Assembly: GCA_958299035.1 (NCBI GenBank) | Contig: CATQJL010000112.1 | Span: 59,441,823 to 59,505,822, forward strand | From: Cylicocyclus nassatus | Taxonomy: Eukaryota > Nematoda > Chromadorea > Rhabditida > Strongylidae | Length of the DNA: 64,000 nt | Direction of reading: 5' to 3' | Shown: positions 22,700 to 35,430 of the stretch, piece after piece | Layout: each line of letters begins with the position of its first letter | Numbering within the stretch: the stretch's first letter is position 1 | Program-made: the position numbers and the translations under genes | Notes under the pieces: model-generated | The model's database searches: none | The model's input: the letters and a program-made list of their open reading frames with translations, nothing else | Told to the model about the DNA's origin: nothing

Positions 22700-22718
22700 G
22701 TACTCTGCGTTGATACCA
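22700..22718 (-). other. Internal partial SMART primer sequence (chimera joint)
   Basis: Nineteen bases of the same primer, GTACTCTGCGTTGATACCA, lie inside the sequence between two stretches that are continuous in the partner copy at 21620-21665. They replace roughly twenty genomic bases there. This is a template-switch or ligation joint, so 22459-22876 should be treated as chimeric. Confidence 0.9.
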
Positions 22719-22851
22719 ATCCATCAATGAAATGGTGTAGCAGAGATTCATATATCCTTTATATGGAATGTCAGAAGCGACACTTTACATATCGGGAGAC
22801 GGTCTTTTCGCACGGGCGTTCTTTTAGCGCGGGCGGTCTCAAGCGCCACCA

Positions 22852-22876
22852 GTACTCTGCGTTGATACCACTGCTT
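22852..22876 (-). other. SMART-type cDNA/amplification primer sequence (contaminant)
   Basis: The last 25 bases before the N run, beginning GTACTCTGCGTTGATACC, are the exact reverse complement of the widely used SMART template-switching/PCR primer. Nothing at the matching place in the other copy (21470-21496) resembles it, so it was added during library preparation. It shows that the neighbouring read end came from an amplified, adapter-tagged molecule. Confidence 0.93.
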
Positions 22877-23376
22877 NNNNNNNNNNNNNNNNNNNNNNNN
22901 NNNNNNNNNNNNNNNNNNNNNNNNNNNNNNNNNNNNNNNNNNNNNNNNNNNNNNNNNNNNNNNNNNNNNNNNNNNNNNNNNNNNNNNNNNNNNNNNNNNN
23001 NNNNNNNNNNNNNNNNNNNNNNNNNNNNNNNNNNNNNNNNNNNNNNNNNNNNNNNNNNNNNNNNNNNNNNNNNNNNNNNNNNNNNNNNNNNNNNNNNNNN
23101 NNNNNNNNNNNNNNNNNNNNNNNNNNNNNNNNNNNNNNNNNNNNNNNNNNNNNNNNNNNNNNNNNNNNNNNNNNNNNNNNNNNNNNNNNNNNNNNNNNNN
23201 NNNNNNNNNNNNNNNNNNNNNNNNNNNNNNNNNNNNNNNNNNNNNNNNNNNNNNNNNNNNNNNNNNNNNNNNNNNNNNNNNNNNNNNNNNNNNNNNNNNN
23301 NNNNNNNNNNNNNNNNNNNNNNNNNNNNNNNNNNNNNNNNNNNNNNNNNNNNNNNNNNNNNNNNNNNNNNNNNNNN
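22877..23376. other. Assembly gap (500 N)
   Basis: Exactly 500 N, a round number typical of a default scaffold gap rather than a measured distance. The left flank is a primer sequence (22852-22876) and the right flank is the inner end of the right arm. Any open frame crossing it is meaningless. Confidence 0.99.
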
Positions 23377-23534
23377 ATTAAGTCCATCTGACCTTACGAT
23401 ATGTATTTCTTATTCGTCCCTCAAAAAAGGACTATCGTGACGAGCCGGGGATGTCATAAGCACGCACCAAATCCATTTGATCACCTCGCTACTGGTCAAA
23501 TTAGCGAACTGATCAACAACTAGCGGATGTTCAC

Positions 23535-23627
23535 TTGATCCACTTGATCCACTCCATCCACTTTGCTATTGGGCAGCTCACTAATTTAACCAATAGTGAA
23601 GTGGATGAAGTGGATCACGCGGATCAA
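23535..23627. repeat. GTGGATC-rich hairpin (right arm)
   Basis: Mirror of 17858-17950, next to the TA of the right-arm Tc1-type element. Confidence 0.75.
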
Positions 23628-23633
23628 CTAATA

Positions 23634-26426
23634 CAGTGCTGGACATAATTATGAAGCCATTCTAGAAATTGTCGTAATTTTCGTTCTTGTCAATAAATCT
23701 GTCTGAAACTTTGCTGTATTGTGCGCATGTCAACCTACCCCTCAAAACGCCTTCCAGTCTTGTTGAGTTTGAACAGAGAAAAACGAAAAAATTTTGAAAA
23801 TGCTCCTTTAAAAGCTGGACAAAATTATAAAGCCATCTGGTTTTTCTAATCACTACCGCATTTGTTGACTCTCAAATTTTTTTGTACAAATACATCCCAA
23901 AATATAAAACATTTGCAACACCTACGGCCTGTCATCCTACTCAAATAGAAGCGATCACCAGGGTAAAGCGGGGGGTGCGTCACGCCGCAGGGGCGGGGGG
24001 GGGGGGTTGTTAGGGGGGGGGGGTAGGTAGGAGGGGGGTCGTATCGACCCAAGGTCAAAAGCACTTGTACAAGCTGTGTGACTAAATTGACTTGATGAAA
24101 GCGCTGTTGAAATCCTGCAAAATTCAAGTTCAACGACACAAACTTGCAGATACCGTATGCCTACCGTAACCTACCGTACCTCTAATCAAGCATAATTGTC
24201 GTAATCCGCGTGTCGAATAATCCCTATGCGCCAAGTTTCAGCGAACTCTGAGGTCTCCGAGCAGTAAACAACCTTGTATAAAGCAGTAATTTAAAACATG
24301 ATTAACTTCATCTTAACGGTGAGTAAGCTACCTCTTCTTGCACTCAATACAAAGCACTACTCCTTCTTTGTCCATCTCAGGAATCCCGCTTCAGAAGACC
24401 TCCAAACTATTGAATTAGAAGCCAACCAAAATCTCGTTTTTCCCATTTTTCGCTTTTGATCGCTGTGCTTTCACCAAATATTATTCAGAGCTAAGAAGAC
24501 GAATCAGGCTCAAAACATCCCTATGGAATCTACGAGGTTTAGGCTATTGATTCATATAAATATTGTCCGCTAAAAATGTTTATTTGATATAGTTAATGGC
24601 CTGCGGCACCCCCCCCCCCTCAAAACTTGCGGCTGCCGCAGGTTTTGAGGGGGGGGGGGGGGGGGGGTGCCGCAGGCCATTAACTATATCAAAAAAACAT
24701 TTTTAACGGGACAGTATTTATATGGATCGATAGCCTAGATCACCTAGTTTTCACAGAAGTGATTTGAGCCTGATTCGTCTTCTTAGCTCTGAGTAATATT
24801 TGGTGAAAACACAGCGGTCAAAAGCGAAAAATGGGAAAAACGAGATTTTGGTTGGCTTCTAATTCCACAGTTTGGAGGTCTTCTGAAGCGGGATTCCTGA
24901 GGTGGACAAAAAAGGAGTTGCTTTGTCTTGAGTGCGAAAACGGATAGCTAATTCACCTTTGAAACAAAGTTAACCATGTTGGAATTTGACCATTTCACTT
25001 AGGTAGCCTAGTATCTTGAATCTTCAGAATTCGCTCAAACTTTGTCTACAGGGTTAATTGACATGCTCATTATGGATATGTCGCCCATTATGTTTGACAG
25101 GGCCTCCAAGTAATGCTATCTTAAGGGTATAGCCCAGGGGGGGGGGGTCTTATTATGACAGCAATCAGGGGGGGGGTCGTAACCAGCGATCGTGTGCCAC
25201 ACCCCTTGCTTGACCCTGGCGATCACTGCATTTTTTCTTTTAAAAGCATTAAAAGTCAATCTGCTTCAACAAAATACTGGTTTGAAGAGTTTTCAAGCTC
25301 CTGTTCATTTCAAATGATAATCATGGAATCTACTGGAACTTCTGTATAGATGAGGTGAAGAGCGCTTCCATAAACGCTGCGTAATCGCTGCTACTGACGG
25401 ACAGACTCCCACTTCACCATAGCGTTGTCACGCTTTCACTCCACAAAACTCGATTTTCAAGCAACAGAAAACGCTGTAATGTAGCCATTACGACAGCCAT
25501 ACAACAGTGAACTTGTGTGCGTGAATGGGAAAAAAATTTCGGGATTGAGCACTCTGGTTCAGCCGCAGTTGACGTCCACTGAATGTTGAGTGGAGCACCG
25601 TGCACAATCAAAGCCAACTCAGATCACGAGATAAAACCGGAGACGCTTAAAAACTCAAAAATCTTAGCTAATCTTATTCATCGGGTGAAATATCACATGA
25701 AATACAGAGAAACTGAAGGAGATCTAGGATTATATCGAACCTTCTGCTCGCAGGAAATTTTCGTGGAAATTATTTCAGGTCTAAATCGCTACCGCATCAT
25801 TAGGGAAAATCTGAAAGTTGTTGCGAAAGCTGCATTCCCATGTAGGCAATGTAATAAATCAAGTTCAGCATTTGGACATTGCAAACTGAGTTTTGTGGTG
25901 CAAAAGTGCTTCATCCCTTTGGTGAGGTTGGAGTCTGTCCGTCAAAATCAGCGATTACGTAGAGTTTACGAAAGCGCTCTTCACCTCATCTATCCAGAAG
26001 GGCAAGTAGGTTCTATGATATTTGAAATGAGCAAGAGCTTGAAAACTCTACCAGTTGTTTGTTGAAGCAGATTGAGTCTTGGTACTTTTGAAAGCAAAAA
26101 AGCAGTGATCGCTTCTATTTGAGTAGGATGACAGGCCGTAGGTGTTGCAGATGTTTCATATTTTGAGATGTAGTTGTACAAAAAATTTGAGAGTCAACGA
26201 ATGCGATAGTGATTAGAAAAACCAGGTGGCTTTATAATTTTGTTCAGCTTTTAAAAAGGGCTTTTTCGAATTTTTTCGTTTTTCTCCGTTCAAACTCAAC
26301 AAGACTGGAAGCCGTTTTGAGGGGTAGGTTGAGATGCACAATACAGCAAAGTTTCAGACAGATTCATTGACAAGAACGAAAACTACGACAATTCTAAGAG
26401 TGGCTTTAAAATTATGTCCAGAACTG
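23634..26426. mobile_element. Tc1-type element (right arm) carrying a nested hAT insertion
   Basis: Partner of 16314-17851 with TA at 23632-23633 and 26427-26428. Removing the insertion and one 8-bp duplication leaves 1525 bp, close to the left copy's 1538. The frame at 25583-26065 is the counterpart of the left 148-codon frame and shows many replacements. Confidence 0.85.
23959..25218. mobile_element. 1260-bp non-autonomous hAT foldback element (right arm only)
   Basis: Bounded by an 8-bp target duplication GCGATCAC (23951-23958 and 25219-25226) with ends CAGGGTAAAGCGGGGGG and the reverse complement of CAGGGTCAAGCAAGGGG, typical of hAT elements. The left arm has the empty site once (17527-17534, opposite strand). 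Internally about 330-base inverted arms (24301-24972) meet at a G/C-run hairpin near 24636. The subterminal regions carry long G runs (23990-24035 and 25136-25175). There is no transposase. Confidence 0.92.
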
Positions 26427-26599
26427 TAGCATGTGCTATATGATGACAAGCAAATCCGCCAGCTTAGCAAGTAGTTTTCACACAAACGGTAACAGATGTA
26501 ACCTTCTGAATACATACATAGATAAAGATCGTAGATTTGATGCCTTTATACGAAAACGGGATTCTAATTCCTTCTTTTAATTTTAATTTTAGTCATAAC

Positions 26600-26789
26600 C
26601 TTCTTCTTCTTCGGCTTCTTTTTCTTCTTTGCATCAGCAGCATCGAAGACACAGATTGACTGTAAATTGGTGGGACGATTAGGATTTTTGGTCATTAAAG
26701 CTTACCAGCATTAAGAATATCACGAGTATATGTGTGAAGAACATCAAGTTCATGCTTGTTGTTTAGAGCGAAGTATAAGTCCGAAGTGT
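26600..26789 (-). pseudogene. Exon-like block (right arm copy)
   Basis: Mirror of 15957-16185. The first exon-like piece (26706-26789) has the same 84-base length and splice signals, and the Lys-rich block follows to about 26600 with altered last codons. Confidence 0.35.
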
Positions 26790-26950
26790 CTGAAAATGCA
26801 GATTAGAGCATGCTATGAGTTTAAACTTAAAATAAAGCACATCAAAGTTTCATATGAATCATCAATAAGGTGATCATGAAACATTACTAAAATCAGGCGA
26901 TTGGTTATTTAACGAGTCACATTTCAATATATTATAGTATATCGCATATA

Positions 26951-27626
26951 TTAGGTTGTCCCACAAGTTTTTAATTCTTGAGTTTTCGCTATAATAAGTC
27001 ACACACTTCTTATTCTAACTAGACATCAGGACACTGTTCGATAGACAAAAGCAAAGCTCTATAAGTTGGCATTTATGCTTTTGCACAAGCTTTGGTCCAT
27101 TTCGAGTTTTGAACCAAAATCTAAAAAGTTCCGTATGCCCAGAAAACCGGAAATTTCTTACATCTTTGTTCAAAAAATTTCTACAGACCTCTAACTCGCT
27201 AACGCATATACATTCCACATCCATTCATATGTGCTTCTAGGGGCTTGTATCATACAACTGTTAGTGTAAGAACAGCACAGCATCACTTTGGTAAAAATAG
27301 AAATTTTTGGTTTCTTGATTTCTAGCTGATAAAAAAATACAGCAACAGCACATATGAATATCTGATTTGGAATGTATATGCGTGAGCGAGTGAGAGGTCT
27401 GTAGGATTTTTTTGAACGAAGATATAAAATAATTTCGGTTTTTTGGGCATTCGGAGCTTTTTAGATTTTTAAAAAATTGAGATGGACCAAAGCTTGTGCA
27501 AAAGCATAAACGCCATCCTATAAAGCTTGCTTTACTCTATCGTGTCCTGGTGTCTATTTAGAATAAGAAGTGTGTGACTTATTACAACGAAGACTCAGAA
27601 ATGAAAAGACTTATGGGACAACTTGT
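26951..27626. mobile_element. Palindromic mariner-type MITE (right arm)
   Basis: Partner of 15118-15795. The left end TTAGGTTGTCCCACAAG follows TA. The right end has decayed to GGGACAACTTGTTAA. Confidence 0.8.
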
Positions 27627-28554
27627 TAAAACAAATAATAAATCTGTGGAGAATCTTCTTGCTCGGATTCTGAAGGTGAAGCTGAAAACTGAGCTTATGT
27701 TTCCAAAATGCGTATTCAAACAAAAGACTACTGCGTGCTATCTACCAAACTGGAAAAAAGATGAAATTTGAAACGTTTGAAGTTTTGCTTGAAATACAGA
27801 AATAGCGAATTTTACGTAAAGACGCCTTACTTATATACAGAAGATTTTCGATCAAGTAATGATGTCGTTTGCATTTTTTTCATTATAGATTCGCTCAACA
27901 GCGTCCATCCAGGGCAAAAAAAAGCATTCGGTCTATATTTCAAAGTAACGATTAGATGAATGATTACTCAACCTGCTGCTTTGTTTTCTATGCAAGTATG
28001 TACAAAAAAAACAATCATTCAAACTTTGCTGCGGGCGTGACGTGTTCCGACAAAAATGGGCGGTTATGGAGACGGTAGGAAAGGCCGCCTCTTTTATTTA
28101 GTCAATACTTACTAGTTTTGACCAAATAACAAGTTAAAGCTTGTTTTAGACAATGTTTGCAAAGGGTTCCGATTTTCTTGTTTTCGAATGATGATACTAG
28201 TCCTTATCATTAAGGGGACCATACCATTTTTGGACCTATGCATAAGTCACTTCAGTTCAAAGGATAAAAACATCTCAAAAAATTCGAATAAGCTTTTTCC
28301 CTTCCGCGCAGCATTGCATGTTAAGATTAATGCCAAAGTTTCAAATTAAGGTTTTTATCTTCTCTAGATTTGCATGTGTTCGTCGACATATGATGGGGAC
28401 AAGGCAAACATTCTGCAGTAAATGCTTCCTGCATCCATTAGTTTCTATGAAATCTGAGGCCCTTATGGATGTACATCGCTGCGAAGGAGAAGAGGGGATT
28501 TGAGAGGGGACTCGCTACTTTACGTATTTGTAGTGTTCGTTTTCAATCCATCTT

Positions 28555-29291
28555 AGGGAGCCTCCAGACCGCGCTGGTTGCCGCTATTGCAGCGGTAGCC
28601 GCAAATGCTCCGATTGCCGCTTTTGCAGTCGAAGCGCGCTGGGTCAGGTTTTATCCTTAGGAACGCACAAATGAAACTTATTCCATCAATTCCACTAATT
28701 CTCGCCCCACGATATCGCTCGCAGTATAGTGGAGCTTCAGAAAAAAAGAAATACGAGAACACCGTTTTGCAGCGACATTTTCCACTTAGCATATAGACCC
28801 TTCAAGACGGAAAGGAGGTAGGAAATCCTTGCTTTGCAGTCATACCACTCATCCAACATGACTATATCGTCAAAACGAAATCTAGATAATAGTATAGCTT
28901 GAAAATTAAAACAAATACGAAAAAAGACCTCGTTTCTTGACGAAGTCGGTCAATTAGCAGAAAAGGATAGCCTGGAAGAGAGAGACTTCGTTTAACACTA
29001 GTTCGTTTGCTTTAGCATGACCGCAGCAGGATACACACCAAAAGGAAAAATTCCTTCATTACTCCAGCACCGCGGTGTAAAAAGGGAAATAGATCAGATG
29101 AAGCACATCTACAACGGCATTGTTTACTACAATATAGAAGAAAGCCTTCAAAAAGAAAGAGTAACGTGAAAGAGAACAAAAAATATTACAAGTTCCATTA
29201 CTGCGATCCCCACTCCGCGCTCCGTGGCCAAAATCTGAGCCAGGGCGCTTCGGCTGCAAAAGCGGCAACTGGCGCGGTCTGGAGGCTCCCT
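28555..29291. mobile_element. 737-bp foldback element with AGGGAGCC ends (right arm)
   Basis: Partner of 13449-14186, with the same ends and subterminal GC-rich blocks. Confidence 0.75.
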
Positions 29292-30037
29292 TATAAAGGC
29301 TCACACACATTAAGATTTGAGTGTAATAGATGGCAGAACTCTGCCACACAAACTGAGTAGGAAGTGGTCAGGACTTCATCCAAGCATTCGAAACAAACCT
29401 TGTCTCATCGGACACATTTTGAAATGCTGATTTCGAATAGATGTTTACTCTCTGCCAAGCGATCCTTCAGATAAAGTTATATGAGCGCTCAAAGATGAGT
29501 ATTCTAGTTCCAACGACAGCTCGTTGAAAGGCAGCCTGACGGGCGGATTTGCAGTGGCGATGAATATTCTAATTACAAGGAAGAAGCGCTTTCACCAAAA
29601 ACCTAAACAAAGGTTTTTAGAACTTATTTCGTGAGACTGGCAGAACGCTTGACAAATCGCACACTCAAACGTCCATAACTCGTCCAGATAGTTTTTGGCA
29701 GATAGTTAACATATATTTGAGGTCAACGTATCAAGACAAGTCCGATGATTTATAGCTTGTTCGGTATGGCTGGGTTAAGTTTTGACCATTTACTACATTT
29801 ACATTTACCCTCTTCTCTGTTTTGTGTGATCCCCTAGAATGCTCGGGAGATCACCTCACATTTGCAAAATCATCTAACTTCCTATAAACCCGACGAAAAT
29901 GGTGTAAAACTGTACCGAGGATATACTATAGCACTGTCAAACATGTTTATAGTAGCAATGAAAACATCCCTAACAATGTCATACTAGATCCTCATTACAA
30001 CTTTGCGATTGATCAAAAACGGTGAAAACTCGATCTT

Positions 30038-30360
30038 ATCTCAGACAATCGCTGGGGGCAGGCGGGCATCGGAAAAATAGATTGCTGATTTCTCGCACCC
30101 CGCTCGCGGATTTTTTGCAAAGCAATCAGGACTTTTCGGAAGACGGCTTGCTGAGTCAGCGGATTTTTGAGAGACGCCCGTTGAATTTTTTTTCGCTCTT
30201 ATCTTTTGCAAATATATTGCTGAATCTCTGAGGAATCGAGAACTCAGCAAGCGGTCTTCCGAAAAGCCCTGATTGCATTCCAAAAAATCCGCGCGCGGGG
30301 TGCGAGAGATCAGCAATCTATTTTTCCGGTGCCCGCCTGCCCCCGGCGATTGTCTGAGAT
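30038..30360. mobile_element. 323-bp foldback MITE (right arm)
   Basis: Partner of 12380-12702 with the same ends and length. The chance frames across it are artefacts of the palindrome. Confidence 0.85.
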
Positions 30361-32674
30361 GATGTTTCGGAGTGCGTGGATAAGCTACGCTTTCCGAAAC
30401 AATTTTTGGGGTGCGGATGCTTCTCAAAATTTTCGCGTGTCTCCGACCCCTAAAATCTGGGAAAAGTGGGCGTGGCATGAGCCACGCCACGAAAAAATTT
30501 TTTTTCACAAAGCTAATTTGAGTTTTTTGTAACCCATATAAGTAACTTTTAAAAATTTCGCGACCCTTTCTCGAGAGGGGGGGGGCCTCGGTCCGCCACT
30601 GGTATCAGGGTATAAGAACCTTCATAACATATACAAAAAAAGAAGATTATAGATATCTAGAGTAGTGAAATATGACGCGTCTCCTCTCACATGTGAAAAT
30701 GTTTGTGCATACATGCCTAAAAGCTCCCAATTTTATAATTTTTATACTTTTGACTCTTCCCGATTTTGCAAAGTCACCCTTTTTTTCTAGAACTTGCATT
30801 ACCTGGATAATGCGTACGTGTCACTGACAAATTATCGTACGCCATTCCTGGAAAAAGGTGCCTGGCCGTGCTAGGAATGGTGATTTCGCGGCGCCGGACT
30901 AAATCCTTACTCGATACCACCAACTCCAATTTCAGCTTTGATGTGAATGTAGAAAAACCTAGTTTGTTTCTCTCTGCTCATATCATTTCCAACTTTCTAT
31001 AAGGGCTACTTTTAGAAATATCAAGTTCATCGCAATGAAAATCGCGACTTATTCGTATTTCTGACTTCTTTTTGTTTTTGGCACTCTAGCCGTAAATTCC
31101 AAAAATTTTTAGTGGTGGAGCTTGCGCATGGAAATTTTCAAACAAGTTATGGACGAAGACATGAGTTTTGTAGTTGAATTTTTTGGCATTAAACTCCAAA
31201 TCGAACAGAGTTTCCGCGGATTTTTTAGAACTCGCTTCACTCTTCTTATGGTAACAGTGGCGGCCGCAGGATTTTAGCCCGGAGGGGAGGTGGGAGCAAA
31301 ATTAATTTCAAATGAACGTGCTTGGCGTTAGCCGCGCACTCATTAAAAATTTTTGGGGTGCTTCTCGAAATTCGTGCGGGTCCGTGAGAAATAACTTGAA
31401 TTTTCCAAGATTAAAAAATATTTCAATCATTTACAGTAATAAAGAAGTCATTTGCACATTTTTGTAGCCCTAAGTAAACTTCAAAAAATTCGCTACCCAA
31501 TCTCGGAAGGGGGGGGGGGAGGAAGGGACCCAATTTTACAAGAAGTCGTTCAAAATTTCTTCAATAAATATTCTACAAGTGCGATTACCTTGCACTGCAA
31601 AATTCTCGCTCTCTATTTATGCTGTCGTATTCTGCGTTGAACAGTGCAAACAAATATGTGGACAATGTGTCAAAAATGTCTCCAGCTCTTGAAAATTGAG
31701 GGATTAGCATTTGAAACGATCTATCTCACTTTCCAAACTCTTGCATGCTTATACCTTGAAATTTGAGAAGGGAATCTTTGGTTTTTTGTTAAGAAACCTC
31801 TAAACATCTTGAATTTTCATCTCAGAAATTGGGTGTAGGGCAACTCGCACGAACGTAATGTTTTCCACACAGGACCGCGCGCGACACGATTTGCGTGCGT
31901 GATGTGTTGAGGCAAGTCACATTCAGAGTGGAACTGGAGACCGTCCATGCGAAAAGACCGTCTCCCCAGAAATTTTTTCCATTTAATATATAAATAAAAG
32001 TAAGCGCAATCTAAATTTAAAGAATCGTAGCTACAATTCAAAAAACTCAGATAGCGGGAACCGCAATGTGGTCCCGAAACACGCAGATGCAACCACAGAT
32101 GCATCTAGCAGTTTAGGATTATTGGTTCACTAGTCATGTACAAGTAAAGAAGGTCATAGTTTTGGCTCATGTAAGGCATTGGCCATATGTACCTCACGCG
32201 AGTTCAGTTGAGTTTGTTTTTCGCCTTTTACCCTTCAAGTCCAACAAGGCAGGCCAGAAATGCATAATCTGTACAATTATATAGATTGATAGAATGCCTT
32301 ATCCTTTGCACATTTAGTGAGCGCAGGATGTGGACAATTAGAGTATCGGCAAATTGCGCAGCTACTGAAATCTACTTCGAAAATCTTGTGTTCTTTCCTA
32401 AGGGCGAGCGAAGCTCCTGACCTTTTCACCATGCCCTCAATCAGCCCTTTTATCTATGGTTAAGCATTTGTTATAGCTTGCAATGACGGTACGACCTTAC
32501 CTATTACCTTGATGATTTGCAGAACTGCGGAAAAGATGGTGAGATATGTTATGCAATATGTTGTTTTGTGGATATGGTATGTTGTGCACTGGATGCACAG
32601 TGGACGATAGTTCAGAGAAATTTTTCTCCAATCCTTGCCAGTTACGATTTGCTGGATAATAAATGTTCATCTTA

Positions 32675-33196
32675 TCTCTTTATCTATATAAAACCGAAAA
32701 ATTGTCTGTTTGGAAGGTATGCGTTACAGAATTGCGCGCCGCTCAACTGATTGGGATTGAAGTTTGCACACAGATGTTTCCGACTCCGGAGACGGTTTTA
32801 AGCTACTTTTCATAAAATTGGCTGAGTCCTTCCATCGATTTATTGATTTGTTTACTCAAATATGAAATTGGAAGCTCATCATGTTCCCAAGGATTCTCGG
32901 ATATTCGTGTAAGCACGGGTGGTAAAGCTCATTCTCATTCCGCGGTGAAGAGGATGCGGTGTTGCAAAGCGATGCAGCCAGGATAAAGGACAAGTCAACG
33001 CATGAGTCAGAAGAACCGTAGGCGCAGATCTGGAACAGGTGCAAGAAAGAAGAAAAAAAGAATTTGCCGAGGGGCAAAAAAGAGTAGAAGGTTGGAAACT
33101 TGGGAAGGGTAATTGGACACTTTGATAACGATTTTGTACCTTCCGCGGCATCAAGTGTTCAGACCACGGTCCGAGCGGGCCGGGTACGTCAACTAG
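32675..33196 (+). mobile_element. 522-bp non-autonomous Helitron (right arm)
   Basis: Partner of 9545-10066 and exactly the same length. It starts TCTCTTTATCTATATAAAAC after A and ends ACGTCAACTAG before T. The Lys-rich cargo is present but has an added A and a changed donor-like site. Confidence 0.8.
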
Positions 33197-33731
33197 TAAC
33201 TGAATAATTGCCATCGATTTTCTTCGTTTGGAGCCATCAAAATATGCTTACTTTAGAAAAAATTAGTAATCCGCGAAGTGGCTGACTCTACGCTTTGTAT
33301 CTTTTCCGGTGTTTGATCTTTACTTCTCCATACCTATGCCATTATTTTTCTGGACTTTTTGTCCTATTTTAATGTTGTTTAAAACAAATTTACTGTAACT
33401 ATGAAATCCCGTTTGGAACACATTTGCGCGTCATCAGTGCAAATGTTCATTGAGCGAATGTATGCTCAAGCGAATACAAGGAAGAAAAACGTTGACTGCT
33501 GATAAAAGATGACCACTTCTTTTTGTGAAATAAAGCAAGAACTTGATATTTTACTGGACCGTAAACGTTCCTCGCTATCCTGCTTAAAAACTTCGAATTG
33601 GTCTCAAAAAGCCTTTGATGGTTACTCGATCCTTTATGTTGATGAAAGTCTGGTGGACTATATGAGATGGATCCTTCCTCTAAGTCACGCCAGCAAGTTG
33701 TCAAGCTCTTGTTTGAAAAACGATTACCCTA

Positions 33732-34217
33732 TTTTCCGGAGTATAAGGCTCACTCATGTATAAGGCGCAGCTGCCGCGCGAACGTTAAGGCGAAAGTTGC
33801 GCTCTAGGTTTAGAGATTTAGCTCTACTTCAATGGTCTACTTATCTATACTTTACCTGGAGATTGCTAAATGGGCACTTCAGAGTCAGGATGTCAGTGTT
33901 TTCAAGTTTCGGAAAAGTTCAGCGACATTTTGACTATGTAGACGTAAACGAACTCAGTGACAGATATTGGGTAAGCTTTAAATGATAACAGTGCGCGTGT
34001 TCTAGTGTAAAATTTTTGTTTAACGGAATAGAATTAATGATAGACAAGACTGATTTGTCTGACAACTCATGATCACAAAAGATTCAACACAGGACCAATG
34101 CATAAAACTGTTACTAAAAGTTGGTGCCCCGCTAACATTGCGGAGTCGCACATAGCCCGCGTCGTCGCGAAACTGCTCGCGCGCGGTGCACAAAAATGCG
34201 CCTTATACTCCGGAAAA
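33732..34217. mobile_element. Foldback MITE ending CCGGAGTATAAGGC (right arm)
   Basis: Partner of 8505-8997. The ends here are better preserved: TTTTCCGGAGTATAAGGC at the left and GCGCCTTATACTCCGGAAAA at the right. Confidence 0.65.
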
Positions 34218-35254
34218 AGGGATATTTATTTCTCGAAAAGTTCGTTCAGCCTTTGCTCACTTTTTTGCAATGCAAAATGCATTTGAATTTTCCCCAAAGT
34301 CTAAAAGGGGTATTTACTCGAAGTAGACTTTATCAAGATGTATACCAATCGAATGCTCTTCTGGTGCTGTTCCCAAGGCAATCTTCCATCTGCTCAACGG
34401 TATACTGAACAAAGTTAAAAGCATTCTCCTGCTTGTAAATTGCATGGTCAGGGACTGTCTATGTTACCTAAATGTTATACATGCTATTTGTTACAGAGTT
34501 ACATGCATAAATTTCTGAAATATATTTATTGTACATGAAAAAATTAATGGCAATAGTTTTGAAGTTGCTCTGCTTCCTTAGTTCTGTAATAGGCAACCAA
34601 ATTCGGTTTCATTTGCTCCCTAATTTTGTTCAATGAATCGCTAAGCATATAAGGAATACATAATTGTAATCAGCATTTCAAAGCGGTCACTATAATATGC
34701 ACCTTGCTGAGGTAGGCCAATTCGAGTTGAATACCTTTCATGTTTAGGTGTCTGCTATTGAACACATAACTTTTATAAGGATTGAGGGTGATTTGAAATA
34801 CTTCTTCAAGTGGTGTATTGTAAGAGCAGCGACCATCAAAACTGGAAATTTTGACGTTTTGTGCGAGATAGAGCTCTAAACAAGATGATTGTCCAAGTCT
34901 CACTGGAAAAGTTACTTTTGAAGCGGAAAAATTCTTTTTTGGAGTAAAATCGGCAGCAGCAAATTCACCTAGCAGCGTAAATGGGTTGAGTATACTGACT
35001 TCCAACAGTTGCTCGTCTTACCTTGTCTCATGTTTTGTGGAAGTTCACTCACAAGGGAAATGTCACAAATCGCAGTGCGATGGGAGAGATCGCAGAGATG
35101 AGATGGGTGGTGTAACACGTCCTTAAAAGAAACGTATTTCCAAGACCACCCTTGCTAGCTGCAGAACAACTTTGGCAATGACCTTGGGACGTTTTTTTTC
35201 CGCAGGAGACGAAGCGCGCCTTGATCAAATACGGTTACCATTCTGCAATTAGTC

Positions 35255-35430
35255 GTACCGGTATAGCGTAGTGGCAAGTGTGCTGGTTAAAGTGCAAACG
35301 TATGGAAGCTCGGGTTCCTTGTTGGACAACTTCTTCTGCAACTTCTATACAAACTCCTAACATGTGTATAATCTCGACCACAGCGTGTTTGACCCCTATT
35401 GGGGCTTAAAAGCAAAAAGCACACCATGAT
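35255..35430 (+). mobile_element. tRNA-derived SINE (right arm, plus strand)
   Basis: Partner of 7300-7490, with head CCGGTATAGCGTAGTGGCAAG and the CCCTATTGGGGCTTAAAAG tail. Confidence 0.58.

Larger units (their letters stand above)
21497..22850. repeat. Small near-perfect inverted repeat at centre of scaffold
   Basis: 21497-21893 is the reverse complement of 22459-22850, with about 565 bases between. Apart from the primer-derived joint the two copies look essentially identical. A 62-codon chance frame (21680-21868 and 22484-22672) is the same residue for residue. The large arms, in contrast, have clearly diverged. Such identity next to primer sequence suggests a foldback amplification artefact rather than an old genomic palindrome. 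Confidence 0.85.

Noticed and set aside
22727..23440. 237-codon open frame across the centre
   Set aside because: It runs through 500 N and primer sequence, so it is an artefact.
23846..24139. Pro-rich 97-codon minus-strand frame
   Set aside because: Its Pro-rich part is the complement of G runs at the end of the hAT insertion, and the frame crosses the element boundary.
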